From NCBI GenBank assembly GCA_003820635.1, contig RPOS01000162.1, positions 1 through 6,669 on the forward strand: a DNA stretch of 6,669 bases. Direction: 5' to 3'. The notes below the pieces were generated by a model that ran no database searches, was not told the DNA's origin, and saw nothing but the letters and a program-made list of their open reading frames with translations. Position numbers and translations under genes: made by a program. The stretch is from Verrucomicrobiaceae bacterium. GTDB taxonomy: Bacteria; Verrucomicrobiota; Verrucomicrobiae; Verrucomicrobiales; Akkermansiaceae. Each line of letters opens with the position of its first letter. The stretch's first letter is position 1. Of this stretch, positions 1 through 5,547 are shown piece after piece.

Positions 1-1896
1 CTCGCCACAGCCAATGCCGGCACCTCGATTCCCGCAAACCTGCTCTCCTCGCTCAATGTCCCCAACTTGCGGGTCTCCAACACCGGAGACTCCGTGATCG
101 ACTCGCCCAGCCGGGTGTTCAAGGCGCTGCCCGGCGGCACCGGTTATGTGTCAGTCGGCATCAACCGCAGCCTTGGCGCGGGTTTTCCGCCTCCGCTCAC
201 CACTTCCAACCTGTCCACCATCGACCGCGATCCGGTCTATCCGATCATTTCGAGAGACAAGAGATACGGCACGCTTGCCCAGAGCCACCTGAGTTCCAAA
301 GAGCTCAACGGCAATGGAACCGTGGCCTACGGGCTGCCGGTTGACACTTACCCGGATTTCAACATCCTCAAGTATCCTGATATCAATTTCGGCTACGCCA
401 AACCCGGAGAACCCTTTGTCGCCAAGCGCAACTGGTGGGCCTTCTCCATGGATCTGGCGGGGCATGATGCCGATAAAACCTTTATCGCCCGCCCGCGCCG
501 GGACTTCGTGCTTTCCATCTATGAAATTCCTTCCCAGCTGTCGATTTCAGCGGATTCCTTCATGGCGCTCGGGCGCTTCGAGTCCGGCGAGGCCTGGCAG
601 AACGTCAACATCGAGGGCGGCGTCTTCGCCGGCAAGGCCGTCGTCGAGGGCGAAACCTCGCTGCCCGCATTGGCCAGCCGCCGTGGGATGACTCTGGACA
701 GTGATGCGGCCATCGGCGGTGAAAACTTTGTCCAAAACCCCTTCAGGCCCGGCGTGCGCGAGGCCTATCAGGTTACCAACGGCGAGTTCTTCCCGGTTTC
801 CCTCGCCTCGGAAAGCGGCCGCGTCGCCTTCGTCCCGATCAACCGTGGCGCGGGTTTCTTCGACCGGCTGGCCCACTCCAGCGAGAGCAGCACGATTTCT
901 CCCACCACCTGGAACAGCTACTCCATCGGCGCGCTCCAGTGCACCATGCGGCTCGATATCACCCAAGTGGTGAGCTCGACCAACAATACTCCCACGGTGT
1001 TGCGTTTTTCCTATTTGAAAAACGGCAGCCGCCTCAGCTATTCCGAGCCGCTTTTCACCGGAATCAACTCGGCATTGCCTCCGGGATACGTCAAGGTGTG
1101 CGACGAGAATCAGACCTATAATTTCGGAACCAATGTGGTGGATGTGGCCTATGGCTTGAACGGGAAATTCTACTTCCAGAAGGGTGTCACAGGTGCCATC
1201 ACTTTCAACAACGCCCGTTTTGGAGATCCCATCGTGGGAACATTCAAGGCCGGCTATTTCCGTCCAAGCGCTCCCTACGAGGTTAAGAATCTTCCTTCCG
1301 GAAAGATCTGCGTCGCGGTGTATCCACAACGCTTTCGGGAATTCCTCAACCTCATTGGTGCGGATGGACCGGCAGTGAACAACTCCATTGTCATCAACGT
1401 CGATTACACCACCGCCACAGGTAGTGTGAACCTGACAAGGCCGAACATTCCCTGTTTGGAATCGGACTACGGCGTGATCATTCAAGAGTGCGCGGACCTC
1501 ACATCCTTCACCAAGGGCTTCTCGCTGGTCACCAACCTGCGGGCCTACATCGGAGACGACTTCAACATCGTGCCGACCACGCCTCCCACGGGTTATTCGC
1601 CATCCGGCTCTTATTACCCGCCTGTTTCGCTGTTCGCGCCGGAGCGGCGCTATGGCGTTGAGGTGGACCCCTTCGCGGTCAACATCGAAGGCCAGGTCGG
1701 CTCGCTCGCAAGCGAGACGGCGGAAGCGCCCGTGCGTCCGATGGATTCCACGACCGTGAGTGGCACCGCAATGGCCGCCAATCGCATCACGGTCAATCTG
1801 CGGCCCATCCGCCACCCGGCCGAGCTGCCGCCCATCACCATGATGAACTGGCTGCTGGTGCTGGAGGAACGCCGCAGCGAGTTTGTCGGAAACTGA
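1..1896 (+). CDS. Large beta-rich protein of unknown function, C-terminal part (5' end outside window)
   Basis: The frame is open from the first base of the window to the TGA at 1894-1896, giving 631 residues. The true start lies upstream; a TTG at 67 is only an internal codon. I do not recognise the family with confidence. The fragment is rich in Ser, Thr, Pro, Gly and aromatic residues, with short alternating hydrophobic stretches typical of all-beta surface proteins, and I see no membrane segment. Distinctive stretches are a Trp-Trp motif (KRNWWAFSMDLAG, about residue 141), a Gly-rich strand region (NVNIEGGVFAGKAVVEG, from residue 201) and a C-terminal MNWLLVLEERR. Five cysteines lie at about residues 314, 367, 437, 485 and 497. 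In sampled 60-base lines parts of it are less GC-rich (about 52-58%) than the receptor gene (about 68% in one line). A large protein of a verrucomicrobial pilin-like/export cassette is possible, but the N-terminus that would show a prepilin or signal peptide is missing. Confidence 0.8.
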   Translation, partial: LATANAGTSIPANLLSSLNVPNLRVSNTGDSVIDSPSRVFKALPGGTGYVSVGINRSLGAGFPPPLTTSNLSTIDRDPVYPIISRDKRYGTLAQSHLSSKELNGNGTVAYGLPVDTYPDFNILKYPDINFGYAKPGEPFVAKRNWWAFSMDLAGHDADKTFIARPRRDFVLSIYEIPSQLSISADSFMALGRFESGEAWQNVNIEGGVFAGKAVVEGETSLPALASRRGMTLDSDAAIGGENFVQNPFRPGVREAYQVTNGEFFPVSLASESGRVAFVPINRGAGFFDRLAHSSESSTISPTTWNSYSIGALQCTMRLDITQVVSSTNNTPTVLRFSYLKNGSRLSYSEPLFTGINSALPPGYVKVCDENQTYNFGTNVVDVAYGLNGKFYFQKGVTGAITFNNARFGDPIVGTFKAGYFRPSAPYEVKNLPSGKICVAVYPQRFREFLNLIGADGPAVNNSIVINVDYTTATGSVNLTRPNIPCLESDYGVIIQECADLTSFTKGFSLVTNLRAYIGDDFNIVPTTPPTGYSPSGSYYPPVSLFAPERRYGVEVDPFAVNIEGQVGSLASETAEAPVRPMDSTTVSGTAMAANRITVNLRPIRHPAELPPITMMNWLLVLEERRSEFVGN

Positions 1897-1907
1897 GCCC
1901 TGCGGCG
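1870..1907. terminator. Nested inverted repeat between convergent genes, possible bidirectional terminator
   Basis: CGCCGCAG (1870-1877) is perfectly complementary to CTGCGGCG (1900-1907), an 8-bp GC-rich stem. Inside it AGTTT (1880-1884) pairs with AAACT (1890-1894) around a 5-base loop. The structure overlaps the stop codon of the left gene and ends 7 bases from the stop of the convergent nuclease gene, where a shared terminator is expected. No T-run follows on either strand, so it is not a classical intrinsic terminator. It could stall polymerase, protect mRNA ends, or be chance in GC-rich DNA. Confidence 0.35.
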
Positions 1908-1913
1908 GGACGA

Positions 1914-3275
1914 TCAGATGTGATGCTCCTCACCGGGGAGCGGGATGATGATCCGGCTGTCCGGCAGGCGCTGCTGGAGTTCCTGGCGGAACCACTCCAC
2001 GGCGTCGTCATCCCCGTGGACGAGGAAGATTTTCTTCGGCCGGAGTTTCACCGCGTAGTCGGCGATGGCATCGCGCGTGGAGTGGCCGCTGAAGTCGAAG
2101 ACGCGCATCTCGCAGTTCAGCGGCACGCCGCCGTGGTCCGCGTCGAGCTGGATCATCTCGCCGGGTTTGGCCATGCGGATCTTGCCGCCGGGTGTTTCCG
2201 GATCGGCATAGCCGACGAAGAACAGGCCGTGGCGCTTGTTTTCCAGAATGCCCTGGCGGGCGAAAATGTTGGAAACGGTCTTCTCGGACATCATGCCGCT
2301 GGAAAGCGCGTAGATGCAGCCGGAGCCGAAGGGGATGGGGCCCTTGCGCTTGCGGTCGCTGCCTTCGATGTCCATGTCCTTGAGGAAACGGAAACCCGGC
2401 AGGTGGCGGCGCGAGACATCGCTGAAGCGGTCGTAGATATGTGTCATCTTGGTGCTCAACCCGCCGATGTAAACCGGCGTGTGGTTCGGGATGAGGCTCT
2501 CGCACTTGAAGCGGTGCAGCATGCCAAGCACTTCCTGCGTCTTGCCCATCGCGAACACCGGGATCAGCACCGACCCCTTGCGCGCGATCACCCGTGCGAT
2601 GGCCTCGGCGAAGGCGTTTTCCTCGTTTGTCCGGTCATACCCCGCCGCGCGGGCCTGTGCGCCGCGGGTGGTTTCCACGATCAAGGCGTCCACGTGCTCT
2701 TCTGGAAACAGCGCGCCCTTCTGCAGCGTGCTGTGCTCGAAGTTCACATCGCCGGTGTACATCACGCGCTTGCCGGAGGCCTCGATGGTCACGCCCACCG
2801 AGCCGAGGATGTGGCCGGCATCGTGGAAGGTGGCGCGCATGGTGCCCTCGAGGTCGAGATCGAAAGGGCGCTCGATGCCGCGGGCCTCGAAGGTCTCGGT
2901 GATGCGGTCCAGCTCGCGGTGATCGAAAAGCGGGTATTCGGCGATGCCGTGCTCGACGCGCTTGGCCTGCATCACGTTCACCGAGTTATGCAGCATGGCG
3001 GAGGCGAGCTCGGCGGTTTCCGGAGTGAGGAAGACCTTGGCCTCGGGGTGGTCTTGCAGCAGCACCGGCAGCGTGCCCACGTGGTCGAGATGCGAGTGGG
3101 TGATGACCACCGAGTCCACCGAGCCACTTTCCAGAAACTCAAAATGAGGCACGGCTTCGGGGCCTTCGTGTTTCGGGTGCATCCCGGCGTCGAGAACCAC
3201 CTTTGCCGTGGCGGTTTGCAGCAGATAGGAATTCGCGCCGATTCCGGCGTGGCGACAGAGGCTTTTGAAAATCAT
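1914..3275 (-). CDS. Beta-CASP metallo-beta-lactamase-fold hydrolase, probable ribonuclease (YSH1/CPSF73-like)
   Basis: A 453-residue cytoplasmic protein without a signal peptide, of usual length for bacterial and archaeal YSH1-type proteins (COG1236 class). The two-zinc site is complete: HSHLDH at 60-65 (motif II), His155 in HDAGHILGS (motif III) and Asp176 in YTGD (motif IV). The beta-CASP insertion follows: ETTRG at 201-205 where ESTYG is the usual form, PVFAMGKTQE at 239-248, and SSGMMS at 325-330. The RMMBL tail has SGHST (396-400, metal-ligand type His398) and VHGD (419-422). Family members cleave RNA as endo- and/or 5' exonucleases; the substrate here is unknown. There is no KH domain and no RNase J-type C-terminal domain. 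I chose the ATG at 3275 (MIFKSLCRHAG) because homology begins there. An in-frame ATG at 3296 adds seven residues, and extension to 3455 would run into the divergent receptor gene and reads like non-coding DNA. No Shine-Dalgarno is visible at either ATG. Confidence 0.92.
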   Translation of the reverse strand: MIFKSLCRHAGIGANSYLLQTATAKVVLDAGMHPKHEGPEAVPHFEFLESGSVDSVVITHSHLDHVGTLPVLLQDHPEAKVFLTPETAELASAMLHNSVNVMQAKRVEHGIAEYPLFDHRELDRITETFEARGIERPFDLDLEGTMRATFHDAGHILGSVGVTIEASGKRVMYTGDVNFEHSTLQKGALFPEEHVDALIVETTRGAQARAAGYDRTNEENAFAEAIARVIARKGSVLIPVFAMGKTQEVLGMLHRFKCESLIPNHTPVYIGGLSTKMTHIYDRFSDVSRRHLPGFRFLKDMDIEGSDRKRKGPIPFGSGCIYALSSGMMSEKTVSNIFARQGILENKRHGLFFVGYADPETPGGKIRMAKPGEMIQLDADHGGVPLNCEMRVFDFSGHSTRDAIADYAVKLRPKKIFLVHGDDDAVEWFRQELQQRLPDSRIIIPLPGEEHHI

Positions 3276-3291
3276 GATGGTGGCTTGGGCG

Positions 3292-3320
3292 ACCATGCAG
3301 ACCGGCCGCGAATGTGTCAA
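3292..3320 (-). promoter_or_regulatory. Possible promoter for the nuclease gene (perfect -35, poor -10)
   Basis: On the minus strand a perfect TTGACA lies at 3320-3315. A 17-base spacer leads to CATGGT (3297-3292), which matches the TATAAT consensus at only three positions. Transcription would begin near 3285, about ten bases before the ATG at 3275. That would leave the ATG at 3296 outside the mRNA and supports the shorter protein. The poor -10 keeps this tentative. Confidence 0.22.
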
Positions 3321-3387
3321 CCCGCCGGAAGGCCAAGCCCGGGACTGACTTGCACTGAGGCTGATATTGCCGGGAAAAGCAGGATTC

Positions 3388-3405
3388 CCACCTTGTCGCG
3401 GGTGG
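3388..3405. repeat. Small hairpin resembling a degenerate extragenic palindrome
   Basis: CCACC (3388-3392) pairs with GGTGG (3401-3405) around TTGTCGCG. Together with the preceding GGATTCC the segment resembles the common extragenic palindrome of the form GGATTCCCGCCTTCGCGGGAA. Read on the minus strand it translates as HPRQGGNPAFPG, close to the spurious HSRAGGNP-type peptides such repeats produce. Only one degenerate copy is seen in the window, so this is a resemblance and not an identification. Confidence 0.2.
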
Positions 3406-3420
3406 CGTGCCGGATATGAA
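3393..3420 (+). promoter_or_regulatory. Possible weak promoter for the receptor operon
   Basis: TTGTCG (3393-3398) and TATGAA (3415-3420) are separated by 16 bases, and each matches four of six sigma-70 consensus positions. It lies 14 bases before the receptor ATG, so the mRNA leader would be only a few bases, in keeping with the absence of a Shine-Dalgarno sequence. The -35 overlaps the loop of the 3388-3405 hairpin. A promoter further upstream, or one for another sigma factor, is equally possible. Confidence 0.18.
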
Positions 3421-3434
3421 TTGCGCGCCTTCCC

Positions 3435-5501
3435 ATGCAGCGGTCCCCGGGTCATTCCATTTGTGTTATTTGCGGCATGGCCGGTATTCTAACAAACATG
3501 GCCGCGCTGGCGCAGTCGCCGGCGCTGTTGCCGGAGATGGTGGTGCTGGCGGAGCGCAGGAGTGATGATGGGGCGGTGATGGCGGAATGGAACCGCGCGG
3601 AAGTGCGGCAGGCGGCGCCGCGGACGATCGACGAGCTGCTGGCCAAGGAGCCCTCGTTTTCACTCTTCCGGCGGCAGACGGCGATTTTCGGCAATCCGTC
3701 CTCGGCGGGCGTGAGCCTGCGCAACACCGGTGCGACGGCGGCCTCGCGGACGCTGGTTTTGTTAGACGGCGTGCCGCAGAACGATCCCTTCGGCGGCTGG
3801 ATCTACTGGGCGCGCTACGATGCCGCGGCGCTGGATTCCATCCGCATCGTGCCTTCCGCCCGCGCGGCGGTGTGGGGAAACCAGAGCCCGGCGGGGGTGA
3901 TCCAGATGAACGGCCGCGCGCCGTTCGAGGATCTGCATGTCATCAAGGCCGGCGGCGGTGGCCAGGGGACGGTGGCCGGCTCGATGCTCCACCAGCTGAC
4001 GGATGCGGAAAGGAAGCGCTCGGTTTCAGTTGGCGTATTCGGTTTGCACTCGGACGGGTTTTTCGCGGTCGGCCCATCGCAGCGCGGGCCGATCGACCGC
4101 AAGCTCGACATCGATTTGTGGGGAGCGGATGTGAAGTTCGCATGGCTCGCGGCCCCGGGACTCACGGTGGAGCCGAAGGTTTCCTATTACACCGAGGAGC
4201 GCGGCAACGGCACGCCGCTCGCGCGCAACTCGACGGATGCGCTGGATTTCTCGCTGCGGGTGACTGCGGAAAACGAGGGTTTTTCATGGCAGGCGCTGGC
4301 ATGGCACCAGCGGCGGGAGTTTGATGCGGTGTTCAGCTCGGTGAACGCGGGCCGCACGGCGGAAACGATGGCGTTGAATCAATATGACGTGCCGGGGCGC
4401 GGCACGGGCGGCGCGCTCACCATGCAGTGGGATGGCGGCGAGCGCTGGCACTTCATGGCGGGTGCGGACACGCGTCTCGTCTCCGGCGAGACCAACGAGG
4501 ATGTCGGAACCTTCCGCCGCCGGGTGGCGGGCGGCGATCAGGACTTCGCGGGGATTTTCGGCGTGGCCGGATACCGGCCGGACGATCTGACCGCCGTGAA
4601 TGCGAGTGCGCGCCTTGATGCGTGGTGGCTGCGCGATGGCAGCCGCCTGGAAACCTCGCTGGCCACCGGCGCGCCGCTGCGCAGGGACTATCAGGACGAC
4701 CGCGACGGCATCGAGCCCTCGGCATCCATCGAACTCACCCGCTGGCTGCGTGATGATCTGGAGGCTCGGGTTTCCGCAGGCTCGGGTTTCCGCCTGCCGA
4801 CGCTCAACGAGCTGCACCGTCCGTTTCGCGTCCGCAACGACATCGTGGAGGCGAATCCGGAGCTGGATCCGGAGCGCTTCATCAGCATCGAGGCCGGACT
4901 CGAATGGCAGCCGCAGGAAAATCTAACAGTGGGTGCCGCGTTGTTTCATCACTGGATTTCGGACGCCGTGGCCAACGTGCCAGTCACCGATCCGGAGGAA
5001 ATCTCGGAGATTTTCGGCACGATCCCGCCCGGCGGCAGCGGTTCGATCAAGCGCAACGTGGATGCCGCGCGGGTGGCCGGTATCGAGGGCGAAATCGAGT
5101 GGCGGCCGCATGACCGGGTGACGCTCGATCTGACAGGCCTGTGGTCCGATACGCGCTTCAGTGAATCCGGGCGGCAGCCGCTGCTTGAGGGCAAACCGTT
5201 TCCGCAGGCACCGGACCTGCGGTTGATCGCCAGCGGCGAGTGGCGGCCGTGCGAGGAGCTTGCCGTGTTTGCGGGCATCGAATACGGAGCCGCGCAGTAT
5301 GACGACGCGCTGGCGGAGCGCCGCATCCCGGATTACACCAGCGCCCGGATCGGCGTGGCATGGCGGACGGAGCGTGCGATCTATCAGATCCGGGTGGAGA
5401 ATCTTTTTGACGAGGAAATCCAGACCGGTCTGAGCAGCGATGGCATCCGCACGCTGGCCGGGCCACGCTCCTTGTGGGTGGGTGCTGAGTGGGCGTTTTG
5501 A
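3435..5501 (+). CDS. TonB-dependent outer-membrane receptor, ligand unknown
   Basis: A 688-residue receptor that takes up a scarce ligand across the outer membrane using TonB-ExbBD energy. The N-terminus has a signal peptide: hydrophobic stretch at about 8-26 with probable cleavage near ALA-QS (26-28). A TonB-box-like EMVVLAE follows at 34-40. The plug spans about 55-165 and includes LLDGVPQND (109-117) and the VWGNQSPAGVIQM stretch (146-158). The rest is the 22-strand-type barrel, with the conserved GFRLPTLNELHRP (451-463), ANPELDPE just after it, and a terminal aromatic residue (WAF, Phe688). No extra N-terminal carboxypeptidase-like or signalling domain is present, and length is normal. 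The ATG at 3435 is the first after an in-frame stop at 3417 and the only start giving a signal peptide with positive charge; no Shine-Dalgarno is seen. The next gene, 46 bases downstream, encodes a PQQ enzyme, so PQQ is a candidate ligand. Siderophores, cobalamin or sugars are not excluded. Confidence 0.93.
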   Translation: MQRSPGHSICVICGMAGILTNMAALAQSPALLPEMVVLAERRSDDGAVMAEWNRAEVRQAAPRTIDELLAKEPSFSLFRRQTAIFGNPSSAGVSLRNTGATAASRTLVLLDGVPQNDPFGGWIYWARYDAAALDSIRIVPSARAAVWGNQSPAGVIQMNGRAPFEDLHVIKAGGGGQGTVAGSMLHQLTDAERKRSVSVGVFGLHSDGFFAVGPSQRGPIDRKLDIDLWGADVKFAWLAAPGLTVEPKVSYYTEERGNGTPLARNSTDALDFSLRVTAENEGFSWQALAWHQRREFDAVFSSVNAGRTAETMALNQYDVPGRGTGGALTMQWDGGERWHFMAGADTRLVSGETNEDVGTFRRRVAGGDQDFAGIFGVAGYRPDDLTAVNASARLDAWWLRDGSRLETSLATGAPLRRDYQDDRDGIEPSASIELTRWLRDDLEARVSAGSGFRLPTLNELHRPFRVRNDIVEANPELDPERFISIEAGLEWQPQENLTVGAALFHHWISDAVANVPVTDPEEISEIFGTIPPGGSGSIKRNVDAARVAGIEGEIEWRPHDRVTLDLTGLWSDTRFSESGRQPLLEGKPFPQAPDLRLIASGEWRPCEELAVFAGIEYGAAQYDDALAERRIPDYTSARIGVAWRTERAIYQIRVENLFDEEIQTGLSSDGIRTLAGPRSLWVGAEWAF
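4762..4793 (+). repeat. Exact 16-base tandem duplication inside the receptor gene
   Basis: AGGCTCGGGTTTCCGC occurs twice back to back (4762-4777 and 4778-4793) with no mismatch. Because 16 is not a multiple of three, the copies are read in different frames: the first encodes most of EARVSA (443-448) and the second GSGFR (449-453). Both readings fit the usual barrel sequence ahead of the conserved PTLNEL motif, so the gene is intact as it stands. Loss or gain of one unit would shift the frame. Confidence 0.9.
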
Positions 5502-5532
5502 GGAAATCGCGGATTGCGTTTTCGGGCTCATC

Positions 5533-5545
5533 CGGGAAATTCCCG
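5533..5545. other. Short perfect palindrome with weak ribosome-binding sequence before the dehydrogenase start
   Basis: CGGGAAATTCCCG is a perfect inverted repeat around a single central base and ends two bases before the ATG at 5548. Its left arm contains GGGA, about ten bases from the start codon, the only Shine-Dalgarno-like sequence there and a weak one. It is too short for a stable hairpin. It could be a protein-binding site or chance. A related GGGAA...TTCCC pair with an 8-base gap occurs upstream of the receptor gene (3372-3389). Confidence 0.25.
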
Positions 5546-5547
5546 CC

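Noticed and set aside
1701..1716. CTCGCT-cgca-AGCGAG hairpin
   Set aside because: It lies well inside a coding region with no regulatory context; such short stems are common in GC-rich DNA.
547..1815. Minus-strand open frame of about 422 codons inside the left-edge gene
   Set aside because: The plus-strand frame is open through the whole 1-1896 stretch with a natural composition and ends at a sensible place. The antisense product is rich in Arg, His, Gly and Val and has no motif.
1920..3419. Plus-strand open frame of about 499 codons running antisense to the whole nuclease gene
   Set aside because: It mirrors a gene with complete catalytic motifs. Its translation is low-complexity, rich in His, Val, Gly and Ala, with no recognisable domain, as expected from third-position GC bias.
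3276..3434. Cobalamin or other riboswitch upstream of the TonB receptor
   Set aside because: The space is too short for a usual cobalamin riboswitch once a promoter is allowed for, and no conserved box-like sequence is visible.
3276..3455. N-terminal extension of the nuclease to an ATG at 3455
   Set aside because: The added residues show no family resemblance, look like translated intergenic repeat, and would overlap the start of the divergent receptor gene.
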